Shown: positions 34,980-47,354 of the stretch, piece by piece
How positions within the stretch are numbered: position 1 is the first letter of the stretch
Layout of the letters: each line of letters begins with the position of its first letter
Origin: Siderastrea radians
Taxonomy: Eukaryota; Cnidaria; Anthozoa; Scleractinia; Rhizangiidae
Assembly (NCBI GenBank): GCA_964017195.1
Contig: OZ024890.1
Span: 53,906,841-53,970,840, forward strand
Direction of reading: 5' to 3'
Length of the DNA: 64,000 bases
Notes under the pieces: generated by a model
Database searches by the model: none
Told to the model about the DNA's origin: nothing
Seen by the model: only the letters and a program-made list of their open reading frames with translations
Translations under genes and position numbers: made by a program

Positions 34980-35100
34980 TGTGCCGATTTTAAGGTAGGA
35001 AAATATGTAAGTAAACCATGTAAATAACAAAAAATATGAAAGAGAAATTTACAAACAAATTTGAATGGATATTCTACCCGTGCCTCACCTCCCATTCATT

Positions 35101-36338
35101 TGAGCTTATTAATTTCATCACTTGTTTTAGATTTTCAGTTTTCTTTAAACTGGTCTTGAAGTGTAAAGAATTAAAATGGTGTTAATCCGGTGTTTTTTCT
35201 CGTTTCAGTTATTTCCGGTAGTAGCCATCGACATTAACTTCTCCGAAAAGTTCCTTATTTCTTTGACCACATTGATTCTTTCAATTTGGTTTGAGTCGCT
35301 TTTGTTGGGAAGCCCGGGGGCTGCATTCACGAAACCCTCTTAAGTTAAGATGTATCCTAAGTATTGTTTCCTCCCAATTAGCCTATGGCTGGAATTACCT
35401 TAGGAGGAATTACCTCTTACCTTAGGAGGGCTTCTTGAATTTTACCTCCGGAGAAAAGAGCAACAAGTTCAGGCATTGAAATGTGGTGGTTGATCAGCTT
35501 CACCACAGCATACCCATCTTACAAAGCCACTCGTTCTAAATCAATTTCACCACAGTAGTACCCAACATCCGTATCAGGCTTCCCTAATTTTAAACATCCT
35601 TGCTCTTTTTTGCTTTATTATCACCTGTTTGGCACTTTAATTTTCTACTTTAGGCAGTTGTTATTTAGCCTCAAGTCTCCTATAGTTGTGTACGCAACAT
35701 TTATAAGTTCCCGCCTTTTAAATATCCTGTACTTTCGTATAAAAGGACAAATGCGCAAAGAAACGTTTAGTGCTTATAGAAGAAATAATTCCAGACAACA
35801 GCGCAAGAGTAATAGCCATTATTATCTTCAAAAATTAAAACAATTTTCTATTTGTTGATGTGTTCTTGATTAATAAGGCTAGCTAAATATAATAAAATGA
35901 CCAAGCACAAACAAATACCGCACGTTAACAACCCATTTAACATGCTGGCTTAGTATTTTAATTTTCTTTTCGCTCATATTAAACTAATATAAACAAATTT
36001 TGGTTCAAACATTACATGGTACTGTTTTATTTTCTTTCTTCCTTTCTTTTCTTTTTTTTTTCCCATGTCCCTTTTTTTTCTACTTTTTTATCTAAATTAC
36101 TATTTATGCATACTTAGTTACATTGTACTCAACTTTTTTTTACATTGTACTTAATTACTTATTACCTGTCTTATTTTACTTTTGTCTTCTTTTATGTACA
36201 ACCTAGTCAAAGCAATTCAATTTTTTTTGTAACTACTCAGCTCGTTTAGTTTATTTCTATTCTGGGTAGTTTTTTTGCCTATTTTAGTTAATTTAATTTA
36301 TAGTGTATTTTTTTCTATTTAATTTGGCAAAATAAAAC
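35101..36338. other. AT-rich spacer, LINE-like 3' end, no gene
   Basis: The T-rich stretch 36020-36335 followed by AATAAAACGG and a (TTG)n tail looks like the 3' end of a + strand LINE. No reverse transcriptase frame remains. Confidence 0.4.
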
Positions 36339-36356
36339 GGTTGTTGTTGTTGTTGT
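36339..36356. repeat. (TTG)n tail
   Basis: Six units of TTG directly after AATAAAACGG, a typical LINE 3' tail. Confidence 0.8.
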
Positions 36357-36374
36357 AGCTCTAGTTGAAGTCGT

Positions 36375-37080
36375 AGTGCAACCGACTGTGGTTTCAAGTG
36401 GTTAATGGATTTCTCCTCTCTAAAGAAAGCGAATTACTCTTGATGGAGTGTTAAACGTCACCAACAGCTGAGTTGACGTCTTATGTGAATAACCCGCGAG
36501 AAAACCTTATAAATAACATGGCGACACAGAGAGCACCACCATAGTTTGTTGGCACTTTAGTAAGAAAATGTGATTGTGTAAAATGAATATATAACGCTAC
36601 TCTTTATTTCCGCGTTGTTGCTGTTCAGCTCTTTTGTTCAAGATGTTAAATTCGTTGCAAAACAAGCCCTTAACCAAAACTCGCTTCTGGTGCGTAAGAA
36701 TTACGGCCATGTTGTAGTGTCCAGCTAAATGCATTTAGTTTACTCATTTTAGTTTTGTTTACTTTATTTCAGTTTAAAAGACCAACCAGGGAAATTCCTG
36801 CAGCAGCAAAACTTTGAAATGCACCAATATGAGGCTAGACGAATGACTCATGAATCAGAATACGAGAAAAAGAATAGAAGACGATTAAAGCTGAACGATT
36901 GGCCCATTATTTTCTAGAATGTGAAATTGCGAACTGTAAAGACAGTGTGTTGATTTTATGGAATGAAAACTTGTGAATAAGCCATGGAAAATAACAAAAA
37001 ATAAAAAAGCGAAATTTACAAACGAGGTTGAATGGATCTCCTACTCGAGCCATCCTTGGAAATGGGTTCTTTACATTCAG
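36375..37080. repeat. Diverged direct repeat, copy 2
   Basis: Shorter counterpart of 33925-35100 without the SINE and foldback insertions. A TTTATTTCAG|TTTAAAAGACC block resembles an exon edge but its frame stops soon. Confidence 0.55.
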
Positions 37081-38488
37081 TACTCGATTAAGTTATAGTT
37101 GGTCACTTTTGTTTCATTCTATTCCAACCCCACCATTATAAACGGTGTTAATTATTCATCTCCAATGGTGGGCATTTAACTTGATGTTTTGTACTGCATT
37201 TCTTTTCGAAATTTACTAGGGTTGGGCCAACGGTTTCAAGGTTCTAAAACTGCGGCAGGGAAATAGCAATAAAAGCCAGTGGGAACGAAGTTCATGTTTG
37301 TTCGATCCCAAGACCACAAACCACAAACCACAAACCAACTTTCAGTTAATATTGATACAGTGGATATTAAGGGATCCTGATAGCTAATTCGACAATAACT
37401 GACATTTTCATTTTTGTTAATTTTGTATTTAGGGCTAACGCCAATTTGGAAAAATTGCCAGTTTTGAAATTAATAAGTTAATACAGTTTGGTTAATACAG
37501 AAAACAATGCAGGCTGAACATTTTAAACCTGATTTTGATTCTTGAGGCTAGGTTCAATTCAAACTTTGACTTTTAGAAGTTAGATAATCGCGCATCAGAT
37601 GAACTCTTTATGCCAGGAAGATTACAACTCAAAAGTTTCGCTTACTCACTAGAGTTAAGCATTTTAGGTTCGTTTTATCTACTTTTGGAACTTCTGAATT
37701 TCAAATTATAGAGTTAAAAAGTAAATTACCTCTCATGCTGTGCATTATGCACTTGAGAAAAAGCTGGACACTGAAAAAGTTTTTTGTCACTGCAGTATAA
37801 TCCTATGCATCATTTTCGATATCCACATTGAAACATCAAACGTGTATTCGCAGGTTTGTGTTTTTATACGAAAGACCAGGGTATGGTCAGCCGGGACTTA
37901 GAAAAAATTTTAGTCACTTGAAAATAGACGGCCTAAAGTGCAAAATGGCAAAAAGGTGTCAAAAACCAACAAAGGAACAAGGATGTCAAAAAGTGGTAAA
38001 ACTGAAACGGACGATGGGTACACTGTGGTGAGACTAATTGAGGCTGAGTACTTAGCTTTGTAAGGGTACACTGTGGTGAAACTGTTTTAGGTGGAGTAGC
38101 TTTGTAAAATAAATGTAGATCAAGCCATGAGTGTATTTCAACATCCTGAGAGAGAAAATGTATTAAACCACTTAACTGAGGATAATTTCCTGTAAAGTAA
38201 CAAAGGAGAATGCATTAAACAGATGAGCGAATAATCCATCTTGAATCTTAACAACGAGAGGAACTACGAGACGTGTCACTGATGTGTAACCAGTCGAACT
38301 TTGTAGCGTCTGCCTGAGTTCGTCCCAGAGAGCAAACAGTGCATCTCTAGCGGTGCATGGGATGAAAACGCCATTGATATCAATTTGAAACACACAAGAA
38401 GCAAAACTCAAAACTCGCAACATGTTGGCGTATCAAATTTCGTTCATAACGGCTTGCACGCCGTGATGTTGCACGGGGACGATATGGA
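37081..38488. other. Spacer without a recognised gene
   Basis: Contains three short ACCACAAACC tandem units near 37315 and the right motif cluster of the possible TIR element. Nothing else is supported. Confidence 0.5.
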
Positions 38489-40690
38489 TTTTTTTTTTTT
38501 TTTTTTTTAATTTTTGTAATTTTTTATGCGATGAACTTAATTTAGAAAAACAAAAAGTACTTACACAAAAACAAAAGCAAAATACAGTGAATAGCTAACT
38601 GTTACAATAGTAAAAAGCCTTGAACAAATTATACTTAAAAAACACGATTCGAAGAAATACAGCCGTATTGAGATTAAGCCGAATATGAGAAAAGGCAGGC
38701 TCAAACATCTTCACACTATTTACTTTTTTGTTCTTTCTTCTCAATGCGTACCTTTTTTTCCGGATTTGAGATAAACTGATCTAGTTTGTAGGGCTCAGAG
38801 CGCAATTTCTGATAGTATTCAAGACAAAACTATTGTCATCGTTTTCGTTATCTGATGTCATCCCGAAAAGCTTTTTTAGTGGAGTTGGAGTAAAAGCACA
38901 GCGATATTTCTCATCAAACCAACGTATAACTCCACTGAAAAAGGTTAGAGAAAAAGAACAATTAACAAGGGTATGGGTAATCGAATCAGGTTTTTCGCAG
39001 TACAGGCACTTATTTACATCTTGTAAATAGTACGCGTGCATAGCTCTTTCTTAGTGACAGTGAACCTGTGAATCAGTTTGAAATTAAACTCTCTTAGCTT
39101 GTTCTCTGGGCATAATTTTTCTATAAGATCAAATTTAGACTTTCATCTTATATTCTCAACATTTAACTCTTTTTCCCATTTTTTTAGCCCCGAGGCTTTC
39201 ACTGTGGCTGCGTTGACGTAGAGCCATTAGTAGTCTCTGGATTTCATTTTGCAAAGACCAATATTTAACGAGGAAGATAGCTGAAAGGTCACATTTTCTT
39301 CTGTAAATCTATGTCCTATCCTAAGAGATCTGGCTTTTTGTAGTAAAAGTTTCGGAATTGCCGAGATAACCTGTAGATAGCTCAGAAAGTTAGATGTAAT
39401 GGAGAATTTTGTTTGAAAGACTTCAAATTAAAAACAGCAGCTTTCCACGGTTATCTAGGATATCATGAATGGAGACAATTTCTTTCGCCTTCCATTTTGG
39501 TGAGGAAAAAAGTCTTTCCATCGATCAAGATATCTTTGTTATTGAAAAGAGTTAATCAAATCTTGGCCATTGTTACATTGATACAATGTCTTAAGTTCGA
39601 GAAAATTTGTTTGGATCTCCTTATAAAACGGTGGAAAATCGGATTCCTTCAGAAATTTGGAGTGGTAATTACAGCGAAGAAGAAAATTAAGACGGTAGAC
39701 CCCCGTATTTTTGGAAGAAGTAAGTTGGTATAGATTCCCATGACTCGGTCGCAGTTTCGTCAGTTATCATTCAGAAGTCTAGAAATCCATGCTAGCCGAA
39801 GTGATTTCAAAATAACAATTGGATCGGAAAGTTCGAAGGCCTCCATCACTGTAGTCTTGGCACATAACATCTCTTTTAATTTTGTCCTGTTTCTTATTCC
39901 CGCTAAAAGAATCTGAAGAGAGATTTCTTGATTCTGGATGTATCAACTGCATTGACATCTAGCACAGACGCAGAATAAGCCAACTGAGAGATCCCTAGGC
40001 TTCTGGCAATAAGGCACTTACCGAAGAGCGATAGTTTGCGACATCTCCATATATCGAGTTTTGCCCTTTATCATTATATGAAATAAAAATCCCGAGAACT
40101 CGTGTTGGTTCCTTTCCCCAATTCAGTGCAAACGGCTTCTTGTTGTTAAATCGCCACGAACAGAGCATATTGCTTTGGTATTTTCCAAATTTAGCTTAAG
40201 ACCAGTAATTGCCGAAAACATCATCAAGTACTTTAACAGCATTCAGGTAACTGAAGTAATAATCTTCTGAAACATTGATGTATCATCGGCAAATTGACTT
40301 ATTTTATTCTCCTTTTCTACGATTCTGACCCCTTCAATATTTCTTTCGTGTCTTACGCGGGCTGCCAAGATCCCCAGAGCTCCCAGTATGAAAAGGTACG
40401 GGGAGCGGGTACAGCCTTGTCTAACTCCTCTTGATAATTTCAAGTAGTTCGTTGTACCTAAAGACGTGTTGTTTTCGGCATGTAAATAAAAATATCTCAC
40501 TTAAAAGCAGAATTTTTAGCTTTTCTGAAAATTGTGATATATTAAACTCGACCGTGTGCCATTTAAATTTATGTATTAAAGAATGGAGGTCACCATGCAC
40601 GTTTAAGAGAAAACGACCATTAATCTCTCTAAGCAGTTCAGCTTTCATAGAAAACCTATTAAATTCCGAACGTGCGCGCGCTAATTACGC
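38489..40690 (-). mobile_element. Degenerate LINE (L1/Tx1-like), minus strand
   Basis: A 20-base poly-T run at 38489-38508 is the poly-A tail of a minus-strand copy. 40243-40500 reads KLSRGVRQGC, SPYLFILGA and SQFADDTSMF, the reverse transcriptase core with its FADD box. 38781-39041 reads CLYCEKPDSITHTLVNCSFS, a reverse-transcriptase-associated zinc finger typical of L1-clade LINEs. Many stops and frame changes lie between the two, so the copy is dead. It ends close to the start of the duplicated segment. Confidence 0.75.
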
Positions 40691-40831
40691 AAAAAAATGA
40701 TGCGCAGAAAGGATGAGCAATGCAAGTGAATGGAATCCCCTTGAAATTGGATTTTTTTACGGATGTACATGGAGGGAGACTGATCGCCTACTCTATTGCC
40801 ACTGCCCAGTTCCCCTCTATTATTTTTACAG

Positions 40832-40945
40832 GAAACATAAGCATCAATACATTGCAGGAATCTGTTTCTGCAGTACTCAATGTAAAGTCTAAAAGCATTG
40901 ACAAAGATTCTTAACTGAACTTGGTTAATAATGAAGAAGTTCCAA
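40832..40945 (+). pseudogene. Truncated FAM185A-like last exon (copy B)
   Basis: After TTTACAG the frame reads GNISINTLQESVSAVLNVKS, matching the last exon at 1232, but meets TAA at 40912 and lacks the C-terminal half (WFNSLKLK). No upstream exon is present because the duplication starts in the preceding intron (about 40765). It marks the left edge of the segmental duplication. Confidence 0.75.
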
Positions 40946-41289
40946 TGCAGTTTCAACTGCTTTACATTAGCAGTTTCAGTTCGAGATCAGCATCCGATTT
41001 CAAGAATGAAAAACAAAGACTATTTTTTTCTGAAAATTTCTGAATTCAGGTACTGAGAAGTAGAATTCCAAATTCAAACAAGGTGAAATTGTGCTTCAAA
41101 TAGCCAACTGGCCCTGTTTTAATTGCTGAACTGGCCTTCAAACCCTTGTGCACAGGTTTCCCATCTTTCGTTTGAGTGGTTGACTTGTAATAGGTAGTTT
41201 AAAAACTACCTATTATCTTTTCTTACTTTTTATTCTAATTGAAAAAACAGCTTGAAAGCTAGTATTTATTTTCACAAATTATTTTTAAT

Positions 41290-44180
41290 TATTAAATTTG
41301 TAAAAGCACTAAAACCTGTGGCAAACTTGGTTTAATATCAGTTGATGGTACATTAATTTTCAAGACACAGTCAATACCTGAAACCGAGGCTGGTGATTAT
41401 GTGGTGAACGATGAAATCCTGAAACCGAGACAAACCTGGGGTAGTCATGCTCCTCATTCTCCTATCTCATTGTGGATAAAACGCGTGATTTTCCCGCTCG
41501 TGTCAAGGAAGTGGAAGCTACCAAGACTCAAAATTTGTTTGCTCTGCAGTATAAATGTTTACAATTCACGAGTTACGTAGAGCCGTTGCGAGTTCGAAAT
41601 ACTCGACTCGGACTTTTTCCAGTCAAGAAATAAGTTAATCCTAATCAACAGGTTTAAAAATTGTATATTATTCGGCGCGGTCTGAGACAGTTTGTAAACA
41701 AGACTATAAAAACGTCCTTTTTAACAATATGCCTCTTGACGTTCTAGATCAATAAGAATTAACGTAATTAATTCAAAATTGTGTGTTTCACCGGGAACGA
41801 CTATGTCATTCCCTAGAGTCAGTTTTAAAAAAAGAAAAACAAAAATTCGCAGAGAACTTTTTTTATAGAACGATTTCCTTTGGATAAATTTTGTCTGGCG
41901 GTGTTTCGCGCACCAATTAGCTTCTTACAAGGTAAGTTATGAAACTCTTTGCTTTCTGTGATCAGAGCATGGGAAACTGGAGGCTACGTTCTTCGACCCG
42001 AAAGTTCTCGTATCACCATCCATGAAAATGCCATTGCGACAATTTCTCTGCATATCTGGCTACGACTTCTGCAGTTATTCCATTAAGAGACCGGAGGTGA
42101 ACTCATAAAACTTCTAAATTCTGTGGAAATCCTGTTTGATATGAGATGTTGGTAGTAACTGAAACCAAGGATGGTAATTCTGTGGTCAAATAAACCTGGG
42201 GCTAGTCATGTCCCTACCATCCCTTATCAGTCTGTTGGCCTCGTCTAGCCTGTGAACAGGCTCTCTGGTCGGGGAAAGAGCGAAGAGTCTACACTCGGCT
42301 CGCTTCGCCCACTGTGGAGCCTGTTCACAGCGAATAGCCTCGTCTTACATGTTGATCGACTCGCTCTTCAATCCAATTACATTTACTTATTTATTTACAT
42401 AGTTTCTTCTGTGATGTCGAGTTGTGAGTCTTAAGAGGTCAAACCAACCGAAAGTATCGGAAATTAAACAGAGTGCGGAATAAAAATAGATTTCATACGA
42501 ATTCTTTACGTGGAAACTGGTTCAGAAAATTCCTTAAAACCTCGGTTACGCTATATTAAAAATAAACATCTTTAGGCCACGTGATGACATGGATGACTTA
42601 CCATAACGAGAAAGACGAAATGCCCGCAATATGGCTGCCAAACCTGAGCTGTATTTGGGATTATCCTATTTGTACACTGGAATACCAGAAGCTCCTCCTT
42701 TCACAGCGAGGATAATCAAACGAGAGGTGAAAATTGCGCACGAGAGAAAAAAATTGTCAGCGTGGATCTCGAATGCGTGATTTTCCTGCTCGCGTGCTCG
42801 CGTGGCTTCATCTGGTGATCAAGGAAGTGGAAGTTACTAAGACTAAACATTTGTTTACTCTGCAGTGTAAATGTTTACAATTCACGAGTAATGTTGAGGA
42901 GCTCAATAGAACGCTAGAATGGGCAAGAAAGATTGCCTTTTTCCCGTGTCCACTACTGTTGAACACTGCTAAACAATGTCTACTTACTTACAGTGAAATT
43001 GGTTGGTTGCCATCCTTATTTCCGTGCCCTATTAGTAATAATTGCTAAGGGCCGAGAGAGTGGACAAACAGATACACGAAAATCCAAAAGTTGATTCTAA
43101 TCAATTCAATTACGATTTTTCGTGACAGTAAGGTACATAGACAAATGAACATATCCAATTTCTCGACTCGCAAAGTTCCAGCGTGACAAAATCTCTTAAA
43201 ACAAACCGAACACTGACGATTAGAGGGACAAAATACTGCGAGAAACGACAGTTGCAAGTTTAGCTCACTTAGTGAATCAGTTGGTTCAAATACCAAACAA
43301 CCCCGCCACCCCATCCTAGAATTGTAACTTTATTCTTCATTTCTTCAAGGCGCTTGTGCTATTATGACGAGGCAGACAAACGAATTTCACTCATATTTAA
43401 TACCTTTATCAATGCGTCGTTTTAAAACTGACATTTAAAATCAAGGATGTAGAAAAAGAACTTTTTTTCTTGTTGGCTATTAACATCGGCAACAACCTGG
43501 TCGACGAAACTGAAGCGATCGCGACTTGTTAGGCTAAATAGAATTTGTCGCTTGAACGAGCGGCTATAACATAGAGAATAAAATAGAAACCGCTGCGAGT
43601 TCGAAAACTCAACTTGATTTTTTTTTTGTCAAGGAATAAGCCTGATCAACAGGTTTCAAAAATTGCATATTAGTCGGCAAAATGAATAATCTTTAATTTG
43701 GCGTTAAAGTGAGACAGTTTGTAAACAAGACTATGAAAACTTCCTTTGTAACAATATGCCTCTTGACGTTCTATATCAATAAGACTATAACTACTTTGAA
43801 TAATGCAAGCAAGATCTTTCGCGTTCTCAGAGTTTCTTGATTAATTCAAAGTTATGTTTTTCACTGGGAACGACTATGTCATTCCCTAGAGTCAGTAAAA
43901 AGAAGAAAACGAAAAAATTCACATAGAACCTTTCTTGTAGAACAGGGAGTTCCACTGGATAAATTTTTTTAAAGCCGAGTTCGCGCGCCAGTAAACTTCT
44001 TACAAGCTTAGGTAAGTAAATGAAACTGTTTGCTTTCTGTTTGCTTTCTGGCGGCTAAGTTCTTCGAGCCGAAAGTTCCCAATCACCATCTTCGTAAATG
44101 CCTTTGCAACAACTTTTCTGCATACCGTATCTGGCAACGACTTCAGTTATTCTATGAAGAGACAGTAGGTGAACTCATTT
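41290..44180. repeat. Nested tandem duplication inside copy B
   Basis: 41290-42105 and about 42112-44180 both correspond to 2020-3740 of copy A. The GAGACAGTTTGTAAACAAGA block is found at 41684 and at 43713, and the GGAACGACTATGTCATTCCC block at 41793 and 43867. The first unit lacks the middle part. No gene is evident apart from the small ORF at 42631. Confidence 0.7.
42631..42780 (+). CDS. Small ORF, 49 codons, counterpart of 2464-2607
   Basis: Reads MAAKPELYLGLSYLYTGIPE, then PPFTARIIKRE, and ends AWISNA before TGA 42778. The first 18 residues match copy A with one change (V to E). It has about 50 bases that copy A lost. No family recognised. A possible GTGAAA donor after IIKRE would make it a first exon, but no partner exon was found. 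Confidence 0.22.
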   Translation: MAAKPELYLGLSYLYTGIPEAPPFTARIIKREVKIAHERKKLSAWISNA

Positions 44181-46109
44181 TTTTGAAGTTATCGAGTGAA
44201 ACAAATCGTGTGAGAAACAAGAGAAAACATTCGTGAAAATCGCTCCATAACTTAAATTTGAACAGCATTTGAACTCCCTGTACACAGAACTGCCAAAACA
44301 GACCGATGACTCAGACCTACAGATGAAGTACGTACATGTGCTGTACTGACCGCCATTTCAGATCTAGTTAAAATTTAATGACTTCCCACAACACCTAAGA
44401 TTTCTCTCAACAACCGGATTTCTAAAGAGCAACAAATAATTGGCCTCTGATAATAGTATTCAAACATGTGCTTCATCTAAAGGAAGTTATTTTTTTCAAT
44501 AACCTTAACAACATTTTTAAACTGGATTTCCCGAGCTTGAAGTTCACTTCCTCGCTAATCGCGACAGAAGAGCCGGTAGTGAGTTTGAGTCAGTGTTCTA
44601 TCACACCTAGTTGCATGAAAAGATAACTTATCCTTAACGTTAATGAATTTTTCAGCGGCTTCTCAAAACATGTGCTTCGCTTTTATGATATTAAATTCAA
44701 AACCAGCACTCCTCACAAGTTGACGCCTTAAACAAAACAACTTCACTAAATGATAGACAGCAGAAATGATATCAAATATATGTTATTGAAGATCGATGTG
44801 TAACTAGTGTATATGCAATGTATCTCAATGACTTAGTTTCATTTGAGGCTTTTAGTGCTCGAGCGCACCTTACTGATTGGAGTGTTCAATAGCAGAGAAT
44901 CCAGTTTATACTCTTACTCGGCAGGCAGTTTATACCTGCTCACTCGGTGAAATATGTCAATATCGGTATCTATTTTGCAGTTTTTCAAGAAGGGCGTAAT
45001 TCAAGTCAAGACACTAAATTTGCAAGAATGATCAATTGTGAACAAAATTCAGACTTAGCGTTGCTGCGTTTTCCGCTGTCATTTTCTTAGGAATTCCGCG
45101 GGTATTTGATGTTTTTCAGCTCTAGTAGGTCTCTAATATTAAATTCATGTGCAAAAAGCCGGTCCCATTTTGGATACTGTTCGGGAAAGTACATCTCCAA
45201 AATAAATCAATCTTCCTAATATTTCAGATGTTTATCAAAGAACAAGACATTTTAATTGTATTATTTTAGTTGGACATGAACTTTATTTGGCTTTCAGGTC
45301 GATATTTTAGTGCTTTTCCTTCCATCAACTTCGAGCATTGGAAAATGCCACGTTCAAATACAGCCTCTGTTTTATAACATTTGAATATTCCAAAGTTGTT
45401 AATATAATGGCACGCCAGCTCACCTAGAATGAAGATAATTTTATCTGACACCTGAGGATTAGAGGCACTGATTTAATTTCTGACGAGAATGGACTAAATG
45501 GCACTTTTGACTGAACTGAACGTCGGCCGGAGGCTGATAGCCAAGATGTTTTCTTGCAACTGTCAATTTAACCTCTGTTATTAGGATTTCTGTCGGCAAA
45601 GAGTTAACTGTTGACAAGTTACATTAGCTCTACTGCAATTCATTTATGCATTCGTCGTCTTCAACTATTTGACAAATGTGGTACTGTGTGATTAAAGGGC
45701 TTTACCTCGGTCGCGATGTTATTTTTTCATGAAACTTACAAAACGCAAATAAACTTTTTTTGCAGAAACCTACTGCACTCCGTTACAAAACTAATCTAGG
45801 ACACTTGTTAAGTTTTAAAGCGTGGAAACTGATAAACATCATTGTCAATAAATCATTAATTACACCTAATTGATAAAACGTTGTCGGGTGCAAAGTATAA
45901 ACCCTGAGGGATGCGGCATGATGGAATTCTGGGAACACAGCAAGACATTTTCATTCCTAGGAAGGTTTTGGAGTGGATTTAAGTATCCTGTGTTAATATT
46001 ATCTCCACGGTGCCTGAGAATAGAAACAAGTTTTCCCGCTTCCCAGAAAACCATTGGGTCGTACCGTTCATAGTACATACTTCTTATACGACAACGTTTT
46101 TTCAATTAA
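44181..46109. other. Non-coding part of copy B upstream of gene B
   Basis: Aligns with about 3740-4530 and 6565-7228 of copy A but lacks the TTTTGTCCCC element. No gene recognised. Confidence 0.6.
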
Positions 46110-47273
46110 GTATATATATACGCGCTACAAAAATTACATTAGTTGACACAGCTGTCGAGAAAACAAACTCGGGCCTTAACCATTCAAACGTAATTAGGAA
46201 TCTGTTGCAAACAATTTGTAGGTTTTCTTGGAAAGAATATCTGGTCGGAAGGCCTAAATAGCCTGAAATACTCGGAATTGCAATGAAAAATTTATACCAG
46301 AGTTTTTTGGCGAAATGATGCCTCAAACTTTCCTAACATGTGAACTTTTTTCAAGGGACTAATAGGTCACTTAGAGTGCTAAATAAAATTAGCGTTGTCG
46401 GAAAGCCAATAGCGTCCAGTGAATTTGGGAGTTAAGGCTTTGAACCCTAGAATTTTCTGTGGCTTAAATTTTGGGCTAAAGAATCCGTACTGACGATTTA
46501 ACTTTTGTTAGATTACACAAATAATCTAAGAAAATTAACGGAAAATTGCTATTCAACTATTTTACTTTTAACAGTACGTTTTAATATAATATTAAGTTCT
46601 ATTGAAGTAACTATACTCATCGACATTTTCCATTGGTCAGAGTAACTGATAATTTTTTCTCCCTACTCTTAATTTCACGTGTTGTGTACTTTGGAGACAG
46701 GAAACTACGTTGTACGCATATGATAGCCATTAATTTTCCCATTATTCTGTAAAAGAGACATGCTGTACATGTTGAAACATTTCCATGTTTTATTATCAGT
46801 AGCAGTTGTATTTTTAGCATTGTAAACGGATAAGTTGTATACCTGATGAAAATTTTTGTACCTAAATTTTTTTACTATTAATAAGCCTTACTAAACATGA
46901 GGAAAACGATATCTTAAAAGCAACCTTTCATAAGTTTGATGGAAACTGTTTTAACAGGATATAAACGAACAAAATTTGTGTAGAAACATGTATTGTGAAA
47001 AAAAATCTTGTCAAAAATTCTGGTTGAAAAAACGCCGTTTTCCCTCCCCTCCCCCACTCTTCTCAGTGGCAATCCATATTGAGTGATCCCGTCATGAGAA
47101 CCTATTCTTGCGAAATATTTGCGAGGTTGGCTTCAAGAACAATACCTCTGCAAATAAACTCGTACAAGATTTTTCCAGTCCTGTGATATCCCAGCTGCAG
47201 TTTACCAAAAGCAATGCTTTTGTCGGAGAGCTTTGTCATTCCTTCGAGTGTCCTTTGAAGGAAAAGATTGAAT
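46110..47273. other. Promoter-like region and B-specific segment start
   Basis: TATATATATACGCGCTACAA near 46115 matches the candidate promoter of gene A. From about 46260 to 49430 copy B has sequence with no counterpart in A, where the flanks meet near 7390. It holds the extra signal-peptide exon and a MITE. Confidence 0.45.
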
Positions 47274-47354
47274 ATGGCTCGTCTCTCGATAAAGTTTTTC
47301 ATCGTCGCGTCTGTGATATTACTCCCACGTTTCGCAGCTGGAATGTCATCAAAG
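47274..47354 (+). CDS. Extra signal-peptide exon, paralogous to discoidin exon 1
   Basis: Encodes MARLSIKFFIVASVILLPRF followed by AAGMSSK, 27 codons, then a phase 0 donor AAG|GTTCGT. Length, phase, the MAR start, the FFIVA core and the leader before the ATG (CTTTGTCATTCCTTCGAGTG against CTCTGTCATTCACTCGAGTT) match exon 1 of genes A and B. It could be an alternative first exon of gene B or the first exon of a separate small secreted gene. An acceptor TTTTTAG at about 47411 would add YPRRTFRRINEN and a stop, giving a tiny basic peptide, which is speculative. Confidence 0.5.

Larger units (their letters stand above)
33925..35100. repeat. Diverged direct repeat, copy 1
   Basis: Aligns in pieces with 36375-37080: the GGTTAATGGGTTTCTCCTCT block, the TTTAAAAGACCAGTTAGGGA block and the GAAATTTACAAACAAATTTG block keep order and strand. 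Copy 1 is longer because it took up a SINE and a foldback element. Confidence 0.6.
35503..38095. mobile_element. Possible 2.6 kb TIR element (CACCACAG.GTACCC ends)
   Basis: 35503-35570 holds ACCACAGCATACCCATCTTA, TTACAAAGCCACTC and TTTCACCACAG. 38010-38095 carries the same motifs in inverted order (GGGTACACTGTGGTGA, GAGTAGCTTTGTAA). Inverted placement suggests transposon ends, but the exact boundaries and target duplication were not resolved. Confidence 0.4.
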
